NCBI GenBank assembly: GCA_030591745.1
Contig: JAUVAM010000189.1
Span: 1-7,157, forward strand
Reading direction: 5' to 3'
Source: Deltaproteobacteria bacterium
GTDB taxonomy: Bacteria; Myxococcota; B64-G9
Length of the DNA: 7,157 bases
Part shown: positions 1 to 7,004 of the stretch, one piece after another
Layout: the number at the start of each line of letters is the position of its first letter
Position numbering within the stretch: position 1 is the first letter of the stretch
Program-made: the position numbers and the translations under genes
The notes under the pieces: model-generated
The model's input: the letters and a program-made list of their open reading frames with translations, nothing else
Told to the model about the DNA's origin: nothing
Databases searched by the model: none

Positions 1-538
1 AGTCCACGGTCTCCAACTCGGTCATCTTCTCGCCTTCGCCAAGGCCCAACCAGGTGGAACCCACTTCTCCGATGCCGTCGATGACCAGCACGGCCGCCTG
101 GTCGAAGGGAGAGACCAGGTAAGCGCTGGCGGCATGACAAAGGTGATGGCCAAGAAAGAAGAACTCCGCTTTGGGCATGCGTTCGAGCAGCTTGGCCTTG
201 GCGGTCATGTTGTGGGCGTGGAAGTTTCGCTCGCCGTCTTCGCTGCCCCAGCCCTCGGCGGGCTTGTCGGGCATGTCGAGGTGTGCTTTGAGGCGGAGGT
301 CCGGATCGAAGGAGTAGCCGATGCCGTCGACGTCTGCATAGTTCAGGCCGGCGTGTTGCAGGCAGAAATCGATGGAGGCCCAGGGCAGTTCGTCCGAGTT
401 GTCGATGAAGGATCGCTTGCCGTGGCGAATGCGATTAAATCGTTCTTCTTCCACGAAGGCCACCATGGTTCCGTCGACCAGCAAACAGGCGGCGGATTCA
501 TGATAGACGCTGTTGACGCCTAAGATGACTCGGCTCAT
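1..538 (-). CDS. Carbamoyltransferase, NodU/TobZ/CmcH family (N-terminal part, cut by window edge)
   Basis: An open frame begins at the ATG at 538-536 and runs 179 codons to the window edge without a stop. The translation starts MSRVILGVNSVYHESAACLL and carries the hallmarks of the carbamoyltransferase N-terminal domain (ASKHA fold): the His-Glu-Ser-Ala-Ala motif at residues 13-17, VEEERFNRIRH at 29-39, GHHLCHAASAY at 130-140 and VIDGIGE at 152-158. His131 and His135 form the HxxxH metal site known from TobZ and Kae1, and Asp154 lies 19 residues after the second His, as I recall for TobZ. Family members transfer a carbamoyl group from carbamoyl phosphate, through carbamoyl-adenylate, to a hydroxyl on a sugar or antibiotic precursor. 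They are usually about 500-620 residues, so roughly a third is visible and the C-terminal domain is missing. The start has GGGAG six bases upstream, and only one base separates it from the preceding AAA gene. The acceptor substrate is unknown. Family assignment is firm. Confidence 0.93.
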   Translation of the reverse strand, partial: MSRVILGVNSVYHESAACLLVDGTMVAFVEEERFNRIRHGKRSFIDNSDELPWASIDFCLQHAGLNYADVDGIGYSFDPDLRLKAHLDMPDKPAEGWGSEDGERNFHAHNMTAKAKLLERMPKAEFFFLGHHLCHAASAYLVSPFDQAAVLVIDGIGEVGSTWLGLGEGEKMTELETVD

Positions 539-539
539 G

Positions 540-2294
540 TCAATCTCCCACTGATAGCTTGTACTCGCGGAATCGCTGCAACAGGGCGGCGCGGCCTTTG
601 CCGGAGCTCAGTTCGTAGCGGTATTTTTCCGGCAGGAAGTTGCGGTCCGTGCATTCGATGACGGCCGCCAGGATCTGCACCATTTTTTCTTCCGAATCGG
701 CCGAGGGCATGAAGCCGTCCATGGCTTGTTGCAGGTGTTCTTTGCCCACGTCCTCGCTGCCGGCCAATAGCGCGATGCGCTGGGCCCGCGTGACCACTCC
801 CTCGATGTCGGCACCTGACAGGCGTATGTCATCTGGGATGTCGGGGACTTCTTCCGGGTCCACTTGTACTTTGTTTTTCTTGCCCAGAATGACGAACATC
901 TCTTTGAGTTCTTCTTTGTCCGCTGGATAGAAAAGAGGGATGTGTACCTCGCAGCGTCCCTGTCGCTTGATGTCGATGGGCAGCATGTCGGGCCGGCAGG
1001 TCAACAGGAACCACAGGATTTTGCCCCGGTAGTCGGTGTTGCCCATCTGGGACGCAAATTGGCCAAAGACCCGGCTTGAGGTGCCTGAGTCGCCTCCGCC
1101 GCCGCGGTTGCCCAACATGGCGTCGGCCTCGTCGATGATCACCGCCACCGGACCCATGACGCGTAGCACTTTGAGAATTTTCTCCAAGTTGCCCTCGGTC
1201 TCGCCGACATACTTGGAGCGAAAGTTCAAGAGCTTCAGGCAGGGAATGCCCACCGATCCGGCGTAGCATTCGGCCAAGAAGGTTTTGCCCGTGCCCACCG
1301 GGCCGCAGAAAAGATAACCCATGGGCACGGCATCCAAACGCCCGCGCTTGAGGAGATCCGCATCTTCCCGCAAGCGCTGCTTGGCCGCCTCGTGACCGAC
1401 CACCAGGTCCAAGGTGTGTGCCGGCTCGACGAATTCCACCAGGCCTTGGCACTGGCCTTCGATCATGCGCTTTTTGTAGACCTTGAGCGCGTCCATGCTG
1501 ATGCGCTTGTTGCCCCGGATGGCGCCCGAGACCAGGCCTTGCAAGTGCACCAAGGTCAACCCGGCGGTCAGGTCCGCCAAAAGCTCGGGGCCGACTTCGC
1601 ACAACTGATCAAAATCCCGGCCTGCTGCCGCCCACTGGATGTACTGGAGCCGTGCCTTGCGTTCCGGATAAGAGACTTCGATTTTTGTGGTGTGGGCGTT
1701 CTGTACAAGGGAGTCGTGCAGATCGCTCAGGCGCTCGGAAATGAGACAGAAAGCGAAGGGCACCTTCTTGAAATATGGGCTTTTGGACCAGTTGAGCAGC
1801 GTGGCCAGGTTGGCGGCTTGTTCACGAGCGGTGTGGGAAACCGATGCCGCCGGTGCCAGGAAGTGGGCATAGTCCAAGATCAAGGCCACCGAAGGCGGAT
1901 CGCCTTCCCTGAGAAGAACGAGTTCGAGATAGCGGTTGAGGACCGCCATGACCTTGCCCGGGCTACGGGTTTTTCTCAGTTCTTCAATCGGACCGATGAA
2001 GCGTTCGATGTGTTTGTGGATGCTGGACAGGCGTGAGGTGCTGGAGGCCAGTGCCCGTGGGCCGTGTACCTGGTCGTAGTAGATGACCGCGTCCCACTTG
2101 CCGAAAACCTGGGCGGCCAAGAACTCGGGCAGCATGGCGTAGCTCACGCCGTCCCGGCGTTCCGTGCGCACCAGATCGTTGACGTTGCCATGAATGATAA
2201 ACGTTTGGGAAGATCCGCTGGCGTGGGCTTCCGCGAGTTGCTGGGTCCAGGAGGGAAACCAGGTTTCCAGCCGGGCCTGTCTTTCGTTGGCCAT
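540..2294 (-). CDS. AAA ATPase with degenerate N-terminal ATPase-like half (Ycf46-like layout)
   Basis: This 584-residue protein has a classical AAA module in its C-terminal half. Walker A is GPVGTGKT (331-338) and Walker B is VAVIIDEAD (383-391, with Asp388 and Glu389). A pore-loop-like KYVGETE lies at 361-367. The second region of homology has two candidate arginine fingers (Arg444, Arg447), and the sensor-2 region is SGADIEG (493-499). The position that is normally the sensor-1 Asn in the ATNRPD motif is Cys433 (LTCRPD). Residues 1-290 contain a Walker-B-like strand (VALILDYAHFLAP, 136-148) and a helical segment GLTLVHLQGLVSGAI (245-259) but no Walker A. This resembles the Ycf46 arrangement of an inactive followed by an active ATPase domain. 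Such proteins act as hexameric remodelling ATPases; no protease domain or membrane segment is visible, so it should be cytoplasmic. The start has AGAGG nine bases upstream. Its target is unknown; the preceding membrane protein and the ABC importer are the obvious candidates. Confidence 0.93.
   Translation of the reverse strand: MANERQARLETWFPSWTQQLAEAHASGSSQTFIIHGNVNDLVRTERRDGVSYAMLPEFLAAQVFGKWDAVIYYDQVHGPRALASSTSRLSSIHKHIERFIGPIEELRKTRSPGKVMAVLNRYLELVLLREGDPPSVALILDYAHFLAPAASVSHTAREQAANLATLLNWSKSPYFKKVPFAFCLISERLSDLHDSLVQNAHTTKIEVSYPERKARLQYIQWAAAGRDFDQLCEVGPELLADLTAGLTLVHLQGLVSGAIRGNKRISMDALKVYKKRMIEGQCQGLVEFVEPAHTLDLVVGHEAAKQRLREDADLLKRGRLDAVPMGYLFCGPVGTGKTFLAECYAGSVGIPCLKLLNFRSKYVGETEGNLEKILKVLRVMGPVAVIIDEADAMLGNRGGGGDSGTSSRVFGQFASQMGNTDYRGKILWFLLTCRPDMLPIDIKRQGRCEVHIPLFYPADKEELKEMFVILGKKNKVQVDPEEVPDIPDDIRLSGADIEGVVTRAQRIALLAGSEDVGKEHLQQAMDGFMPSADSEEKMVQILAAVIECTDRNFLPEKYRYELSSGKGRAALLQRFREYKLSVGD
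545..549 (-). promoter_or_regulatory. Shine-Dalgarno (GGGAG) of the carbamoyltransferase gene
   Basis: GGGAG lies inside the final codons of the AAA ATPase gene, six bases before the carbamoyltransferase ATG at 538. It supports this start, which is further supported by the conserved N-terminal sequence ILGVNSVYHESAA following immediately. Confidence 0.75.
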
Positions 2295-2329
2295 GCGTTA
2301 GAACCTCTTGATGGCGCCGACCACTTAGG

Positions 2330-3217
2330 TCAGCTGTCGAACTGTTCCATTGACTCGTCGTCCAGCAGTTGGGGCGGCGCGTCGTCGGTTGTTTCCAGGC
2401 CGCTGAGGAACTCCAGTTCGCTCATCGCCTTTTCGGTCTGCTGCACCGAGGCGGACACGGTGTCCACCTCGCTGGTGATGGTGCTGGCGTCCTGGCGGTT
2501 GATGCCCATCTCGCCCAGGCTCGCGATTTTGGTGTAGAGCCTGTCCAACTCAAGCTCAATGAATTCGTGTTTTTCCGTGGCTCGGCTGTAGTTGTCGAGA
2601 CGCTTTTTCGAGGTGACCAAGGTGTCGGCCAGCGATTTTCTCTGCTTGGTCTTGGACATCGACTCATTCTCGACGGGCTGGCCCAGTTCCTCAAGGCGCT
2701 TCTCTGCTTTTTCCACATGCCTTTGGATTTCGTTTTCGTCGATGGTGTCGAAAAATTTTTCCAAAGCCCCTTTGGAATAGAGCAGCTTCAAGTAAAGCCA
2801 TAAAAGCCGATTGATGCCCGAAGACTGCATGTCCTCGATGATGCCCGTGTTTTGCTCGGGGCTGCCCTTGATGCCTTGGGAAATACGCTTCAAGTGGAAG
2901 CAGAGACCGCGCAGTTTTTCGAAGCGCTGACGGTCCTCGGGCTTCAGGGCCTCAAGCATGACGCGGCTTTTCTCGGCGGTGCGGGTGGCCTCCTGGCCTC
3001 TGTTGGCTTTGTGGGCTTCCGCGTCGATGGCCTTTTGGAACTTGGGGTGGGTGGCCAGACCCGCCAGGTAGACTACCTCGGCGGCTGCCACCAGGGGCAG
3101 GACCACGTCTGGATGACCGGAGACGAAGCCGATGGCCACGCCGGCCGCCATGGCCAGCAGGTTCCAATGCTGGATGAAAGCCCGCTTGATGTATTTCGTG
3201 AATTTGCCGCCCGCCAT
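2330..3217 (-). CDS. Uncharacterised membrane protein: two N-terminal TM segments and long helical tail
   Basis: I do not recognise the family of this 295-residue protein. After a short basic N-terminus (Lys5, Lys8, Lys11, Arg12) come two hydrophobic stretches, about 18-33 and 37-55, separated by a tight SGHPD turn. They would form a membrane hairpin with both ends in the cytoplasm. Residues 58-275 are highly charged, rich in Lys, Glu, Arg and Gln, and predicted by eye to be almost all helical, with heptad-like stretches around 150-180 and 195-270. The C-terminal 20 residues are acidic. No catalytic motif is apparent. It begins three bases after the ABC ATPase stop, with AAAGGA seven bases upstream of its ATG, and is followed by the AAA ATPase after 35 nt. 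A two-TM-plus-helices outline is also found in XpaC-like proteins, but I see no sequence motif that supports that assignment. A membrane adaptor or substrate for the AAA ATPase is a plausible inference. Confidence 0.88.
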   Translation of the reverse strand: MAGGKFTKYIKRAFIQHWNLLAMAAGVAIGFVSGHPDVVLPLVAAAEVVYLAGLATHPKFQKAIDAEAHKANRGQEATRTAEKSRVMLEALKPEDRQRFEKLRGLCFHLKRISQGIKGSPEQNTGIIEDMQSSGINRLLWLYLKLLYSKGALEKFFDTIDENEIQRHVEKAEKRLEELGQPVENESMSKTKQRKSLADTLVTSKKRLDNYSRATEKHEFIELELDRLYTKIASLGEMGINRQDASTITSEVDTVSASVQQTEKAMSELEFLSGLETTDDAPPQLLDDESMEQFDS

Positions 3218-3220
3218 GGC

Positions 3221-4102
3221 TCAGTCCTTTCCCTCCTCGAGCTGCTCGATGATGTCCCGAAGTTCGTAGACCGTGGTCTGGAAATCGGCCTCACGCTGCA
3301 TTTCCGCCGCCGGTCGGTCGGGCCGGGGGACCTTGATCTGTCTGAGCAAGGTGCCGGGTGATGAAGAGAGCACAAAGCAACGATCGCCCAGGTAGACGGC
3401 CTCGGTGATGTCGTGGGTCACGAAGAAGACCGTGCCTTCCACCTCGCGCCAAAGGCTGATGAGCAGATCCTGCATGTGCAAGCGCGTGCTGGGATCCAAT
3501 GCGCCAAAAGGCTCGTCCATCAGGATGATGCGGGGTTTCAGGATGAGGGTCCGGGCGATGGCCACGCGTTGCCGCATGCCGCCCGACAACTCGTGGGGGT
3601 ATTTGTGCTGATCGTTGCGTACGCTCAGGCCCACCTTGTGAATCCAGTAGCGGGCCTGTTCCAGGCGCTCACGCTTGGAGATCCCGCGACACTCAAGGCC
3701 GAAGGCCACGTTGTTGAGCACCGAGCGATTGTCAAAGGAGGTGTAGCCTTGAAAGACCATGCCCCGATCCGCCCCGGGTCCTTTGACTGATTTTTGCATG
3801 ACCAAGACTTCGCCTTCGGTGGGCGGATGCTGGGGGCTCAGACCAGCGATGAGTCTGAGGACGGTGGACTTGCCGCAGCCGGAAGGGCCCACCACGGTGA
3901 TGAACTCACCCAGTTCGGGCAGGTCCTCCACTTCGAAGGTGATGTCCTTGATGGCCGTGAAGGCATTGGGCGTGCCCGGGCTGTATGTCTTGGTCACGCC
4001 GCGGAATTCCACGACATTCGGCAGCTTCGTGTCCTCCGCTGGGGTTTTCTTCTTCTCTTGTGTTTCATTTTCGGTGGCTTTGTTGTTTTCCTGTTCGCTC
4101 AT
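3221..4102 (-). CDS. ABC importer ATP-binding subunit, nitrate/sulfonate/taurine (SsuB/TauB/NrtD) type
   Basis: This 293-residue protein is the motor subunit of the importer. All ABC motifs are intact: Walker A GPSGCGKST (72-80), Q-loop Gln118, signature LSGGMRQ (172-178), Walker B RIILMDEP (191-198, catalytic Glu197), D-loop ALD (201-203) and switch His230 in THD. The spacing and the context EPFGALDPSTR and THDITEAVYLGDR place it in the SsuB/TauB/NrtD group, which imports nitrate, sulfonates, taurine and similar small anions. Residues 1-27 are a charged extension rich in Lys, Glu, Asn and Thr ahead of the usual domain start near residue 30. The last 40 or so residues continue past the core as a charged helix. 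The start is well supported by a GGGAGGAGA Shine-Dalgarno within the 3' end of the permease gene, and the intergenic gap is three bases. It should act at the inner membrane with the upstream permease. The substrate cannot be told from this subunit. Confidence 0.96.
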   Translation of the reverse strand: MSEQENNKATENETQEKKKTPAEDTKLPNVVEFRGVTKTYSPGTPNAFTAIKDITFEVEDLPELGEFITVVGPSGCGKSTVLRLIAGLSPQHPPTEGEVLVMQKSVKGPGADRGMVFQGYTSFDNRSVLNNVAFGLECRGISKRERLEQARYWIHKVGLSVRNDQHKYPHELSGGMRQRVAIARTLILKPRIILMDEPFGALDPSTRLHMQDLLISLWREVEGTVFFVTHDITEAVYLGDRCFVLSSSPGTLLRQIKVPRPDRPAAEMQREADFQTTVYELRDIIEQLEEGKD

Positions 4103-4105
4103 GGC

Positions 4106-5242
4106 TTATCTCCTCCCATAGCGATAGGAGAACAGGGTTCGCTGGATCATAAAAAGGCCGCGATCAATGAAGAATGCCACCAGGGTCAAAAAGATAAGAA
4201 TCAGAGGGACGTCGTCGGTCATGCCCCGGCGTTGTGAGGTCAGGATCAGCCGGCCGATGCCGAGTTCGGCGTTGACCATTTCGGCCAAGATGATGTAGCC
4301 GAAAGCCAAACCGAAGAGCAGTCGTACCGAGTTGAAAATGTCCGGCATGGCCAGGGGCACCATGACTTTTGTCAGGACTTGAAAGCGATTGGCACCCAAA
4401 GTATAAGCCGTGTCCAAGTAGTCGTTTTTCACGTCCCTGATGGCCCGGGATGCATCAAAGAGGATAAAGGCCACACAGGCCATGAAGATGAAGGCCACCT
4501 TCTGTCCCTCGCCGATGCCGAAGAACAGCAAGGTGACGGGCACCAGAGCGGCGATGGGCACGTTGCGACCGAAGAGACTGATGGGGGCGAAGAATGCGTC
4601 GACGCGGGTGAAGGCACCGCAAAGAATACCCAGGGGTATGCCCACAAGTACAGCCAGCCCGAAGCCCTGCGCCACGCGCCACAGGCTTGCGAAAAGATTG
4701 CGCATCAGGGCTCGCTCGAACCACAGGCTGTGGAAATTGCCGAAGACTTCCTCCGGGCTGCCCATGGCCATGCGATTCAGGGCCCGCTCGTTGCCCTCGG
4801 GACCCCACCAGGGTCGGGAACTCAGATACCAGACCAAGCCGATCAGACTCAGGCAGGCCAGGACCATAAAAATCTTGCCCCAGATGGTGGCCGAGTCGCG
4901 GATTTGGAAGAAGCCCCGAAAGAAACCCCGAATCAAACCGGGTCGGCGCAGGGACTCGCGCGCTTGACGTGCCTCCTCCTCGGCTTCTTCCTTCTCTTTC
5001 TTGGCTTCGGCCGCTTTTTTTTCTTTGGTCTTCTCGTCGGATTCGAAGGCGGCCAGCGCCTCGGAAGCCGTATCGTTCAGAGGGGCTTCCGAGCTCGCTG
5101 GGGCCGCTTCAGCAGGCCCTTTGTCCTCGGTTTTGGCTTCGGCTTTGCCCTCGGGCTTGGCCTCAGATTTGACCTCGGGCTTGGCTTCGGGCTTGACCTC
5201 GGCCTTGCCTTGGGATTCGGGCTTGGGTGTATCTTTGCTCAT
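4106..5242 (-). CDS. ABC importer permease (SsuC/TauC type) with long Lys/Glu/Pro-rich N-terminal extension
   Basis: This 378-residue inner-membrane subunit forms the translocation pathway. Hydrophobic segments lie near 122-140, 188-210, 228-245, 248-264, 303-322 and 344-366. The cytoplasmic coupling loop, which contacts the ATPase, reads DTAYTLGANRFQVLTKVMVP at 277-296, matching the EAA-motif pattern (small residues, Gly283, then Pro296). This is the binding-protein-dependent permease family of nitrate, taurine and sulfonate importers, whose members are typically about 250-290 residues. The surplus is an N-terminal cytoplasmic extension of about 100 residues. Residues 12-39 are seven tandem [G/V/A]-K-[P/A/S/T]-E tetrads, and 66-98 is a dense Lys/Glu/Ala/Arg helix. 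The ATG lies one base after the substrate-binding gene stop, with a modest GGAAG nine bases upstream. I see no good alternative internal start that would remove the extension: the methionines at 126, 158 and 160 fall within or after the first membrane segment. Confidence 0.95.
   Translation of the reverse strand: MSKDTPKPESQGKAEVKPEAKPEVKSEAKPEGKAEAKTEDKGPAEAAPASSEAPLNDTASEALAAFESDEKTKEKKAAEAKKEKEEAEEEARQARESLRRPGLIRGFFRGFFQIRDSATIWGKIFMVLACLSLIGLVWYLSSRPWWGPEGNERALNRMAMGSPEEVFGNFHSLWFERALMRNLFASLWRVAQGFGLAVLVGIPLGILCGAFTRVDAFFAPISLFGRNVPIAALVPVTLLFFGIGEGQKVAFIFMACVAFILFDASRAIRDVKNDYLDTAYTLGANRFQVLTKVMVPLAMPDIFNSVRLLFGLAFGYIILAEMVNAELGIGRLILTSQRRGMTDDVPLILIFLTLVAFFIDRGLFMIQRTLFSYRYGRR
4109..4117 (-). 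promoter_or_regulatory. Strong Shine-Dalgarno (GGGAGGAGA) of the ABC ATPase gene
   Basis: GGGAGGAGA overlaps the last codons of the permease gene and sits 6 bases before the ATG at 4102-4100. Ribosomes ending on the permease would be placed directly on it, consistent with coupled synthesis of the two transporter subunits. It supports the start that includes the charged N-terminal extension. Confidence 0.8.
5126..5209 (-). repeat. Tandem 12-nt coding repeat in the permease gene
   Basis: Seven consecutive 12-nt units encode the tetrads GKAE, VKPE, AKPE, VKSE, AKPE, GKAE and AKTE (permease residues 12-39). On the plus strand the units read as variants of CTCGGGCTTGGC. A 16-base stretch beginning at 5149 recurs, with one mismatch, 24 nt away at 5173. 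The units are imperfect, so the array has diverged, but the register is unbroken. The encoded segment is charged, proline-interrupted and probably disordered in the cytoplasm. Confidence 0.85.
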
Positions 5243-5243
5243 C

Positions 5244-7004
5244 TCATTGGGCTTCCAATGGGTAGACTTTAACCTCCACGCGCCGGTTCTTGGCGTGGTT
5301 ATTTAGATCCTTTGCGTCCGCTGCTTGTTGCCAACCCATGCCCTGGGTGGCGAACTGGTTGGCCTGCAGGCTCTTGAACTTTTTGACCAGGGCTTCCTTG
5401 ACGGCGGCGGCGCGGCGTGCGGAGAGCTCGCGCACGGCCTCGAAGGGCACCTGTCCCTTCATGGAGTTATCCGTGTGCCCCTCGATGACGATGCGTGCAG
5501 CGCCGTACTGGCCGGACATGCGACCGATCTCTTCCAGGATGAAGTCCACGTTGGGATCGTAGGCCACCTTGAGGACTTTACCGTTGACGCGCTTGTCCAC
5601 TTTCATGCCCAAATCCCAGGAGTTGGGGAAGAAGTGGACCACGATGGTCTTGGTGAGGATCTCACCCGATTCGGCTTTGATTGTCGTGACGCTTCTGGGC
5701 GTGAAGCGGACCGTGTACTCGTCTTTTTGCTTGGCGAATTTTTCTTCCTTGCCCAGCTTTTTGATGATGGAGAAGTCCATCACCTGATCGAAGGCGGTCT
5801 TCTGGGTGACCTGGCCGATGCGCTTGTAGAGGTAGTAAGCCGTGTCCCATGTGCGTTCGAAGTTGGCCGGGTTGTTGCGGTTCAAGAAGAACTCGCGGTT
5901 TTCGGCGTAGTTGGTGCTGTGCGCGTCGCCAAGCATCTCAAAGGCTTCGGTGGGCGGGATGCTGTAACCCTTGCCCATCATATCCGCAACTTTTTTCTTG
6001 TTGTTGGGATCCTTCAGGTCTTCCATGGCCTGGAAGATGCCGCGCACCAAGCCTTCGACCACCGCCGGGTGATCATTGGCAAAGTCAGCTCGGGCGAACC
6101 AGACGTCGGCGATGAGCTTGTTGGCGGTTTCGGTGCTGACCAAAAGCTTGTTGCCCTTGATCTTGGAGAGATTGTAGATGTCAGGTGCCCAGGAGACGCA
6201 GGCCGAGATGTTCTTGTCGGCATTGAAGGCCGCCGCGGCCTGGAAGGCATCCTGGGTGAACTTGAATTTGACCTCTGAGGGCTGCACGCCGGCGTTGATC
6301 AAGGCGTTCAGCACAAAGTAATGGGAAGGCGAATTCTGGGCCAAGACGATGGTCTTGCCGCGCAGGCCGCCGATGTTCTTGATGCCGCCACGGGCCACGA
6401 TGCCGTCGCCGCCATTGGACCAGTCCACCTGTTGGTAAATGCGGGGCATGACGCGCGGATCCTTGCGCAGTTGCTCGATGAACAGGGGCACCATATCCAG
6501 GGTGGCCCAGCCGATATGCACATTGCCGGTGGCGTAAGCGTCACGCATGGCGACCGGATCGTCGATGAGCACGAGTTCTACCTTGAACTTCTTGCCGCCC
6601 GGCGCGGTCCATTCTTTGCCGGCCTTGAAGCCCTGGTTGGCCCATACGATCGGGGCCCAGCCTGCCCAGACATTCAGGGCGAAGCGAATCGTGTTGTCTT
6701 TCATGGGCTGGTAATTGGACGTGCCCTTGACTTCCGGCAGCTTGGCCGCCGCGACGAAGGAGTATTCCTTGACCGTGGTGGGCGCGTTGGTGTCCGGTGC
6801 TTCCAGCGCCTGCTTGTCGCCGTCGGCTACGGCCTTGTCTCCACCGGCTTTGGCGTTGTTCAGGTCGTCTTTGCTGATGTTGCCTGTGATTTCTTTTTTG
6901 CCTTCAGGGGCTAAGATGCCAGCCTTATACAGGGCGAAGCCGCCCAAGCCCAACACCACCAGAATGACTATGACCCAGAATCCCGCTTTTGGTTTGCCCG
7001 CCAT
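5244..7004 (-). CDS. Membrane-anchored NMT1/TauA-type substrate-binding protein fused to an OmpA-like peptidoglycan-binding domain
   Basis: This 586-residue protein joins two modules. Residues 8-29 are a hydrophobic signal anchor after a basic start (Lys4, Lys6), with no lipobox cysteine. A low-complexity linker follows (about 30-80). Residues 104-375 match the type-2 periplasmic binding fold of the NMT1/TauA group: IRFALNVWAGWAP (106-118), WSNGGDGIVA (195-204), LRGKTIVLAQNSPSHYFVLN (214-233), and a late DFANDHPAVVEGLVRGIFQAM (307-327). Residues 452-583 form an OmpA-like domain with IEGHTDNS (506-513), LSARRAAAV (527-535) and NRRVEVKV (573-580). Asp512 and Arg531 occupy the diaminopimelate-contacting positions known for OmpA. 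It should capture a small solute and deliver it to the permease encoded next, while bound to both inner membrane and wall. Length is nearly twice that of a normal binding protein. AGGAGG sits five bases before the ATG. The ligand is unknown; similar fusions are sometimes named phosphate-binding/OmpA proteins, but nothing here shows phosphate specificity. Confidence 0.95.
   Translation of the reverse strand: MAGKPKAGFWVIVILVVLGLGGFALYKAGILAPEGKKEITGNISKDDLNNAKAGGDKAVADGDKQALEAPDTNAPTTVKEYSFVAAAKLPEVKGTSNYQPMKDNTIRFALNVWAGWAPIVWANQGFKAGKEWTAPGGKKFKVELVLIDDPVAMRDAYATGNVHIGWATLDMVPLFIEQLRKDPRVMPRIYQQVDWSNGGDGIVARGGIKNIGGLRGKTIVLAQNSPSHYFVLNALINAGVQPSEVKFKFTQDAFQAAAAFNADKNISACVSWAPDIYNLSKIKGNKLLVSTETANKLIADVWFARADFANDHPAVVEGLVRGIFQAMEDLKDPNNKKKVADMMGKGYSIPPTEAFEMLGDAHSTNYAENREFFLNRNNPANFERTWDTAYYLYKRIGQVTQKTAFDQVMDFSIIKKLGKEEKFAKQKDEYTVRFTPRSVTTIKAESGEILTKTIVVHFFPNSWDLGMKVDKRVNGKVLKVAYDPNVDFILEEIGRMSGQYGAARIVIEGHTDNSMKGQVPFEAVRELSARRAAAVKEALVKKFKSLQANQFATQGMGWQQAADAKDLNNHAKNRRVEVKVYPLEAQ

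Noticed and set aside
134..523. Plus-strand open frame of 129 codons near the left edge
   Set aside because: It is antisense to the carbamoyltransferase, whose conserved HxxxH and IDG motifs show which strand is coding.
829..1602. Minus-strand open frame of 257 codons within the AAA gene in another frame
   Set aside because: The translation is Arg/Gly/His-rich without domains, while the overlapping frame encodes intact Walker A and B motifs; no frameshift is needed to explain the gene.
2313..2331. Short inverted repeats (GGCGCC, and GACC-5 nt-GGTC) in the 35-nt gap before the AAA gene
   Set aside because: Stems are only 3-4 bp, there is no following T-run, and one arm overlaps the stop codon, so neither a terminator nor an operator can be supported.
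4379..5272. Plus-strand open frame of 297 codons opposite the permease gene
   Set aside because: Its Gly/Leu/Phe-rich repeats are the antisense image of the Lys/Glu/Pro repeat, and the minus-strand gene has membrane segments and an EAA loop, so this is a shadow.
5325..6278. Plus-strand open frame of 317 codons opposite the substrate-binding gene
   Set aside because: It lies wholly antisense to a gene with clear conserved domains. Its translation has no recognisable motif, and the long frame is explained by the codon bias of the minus-strand gene.
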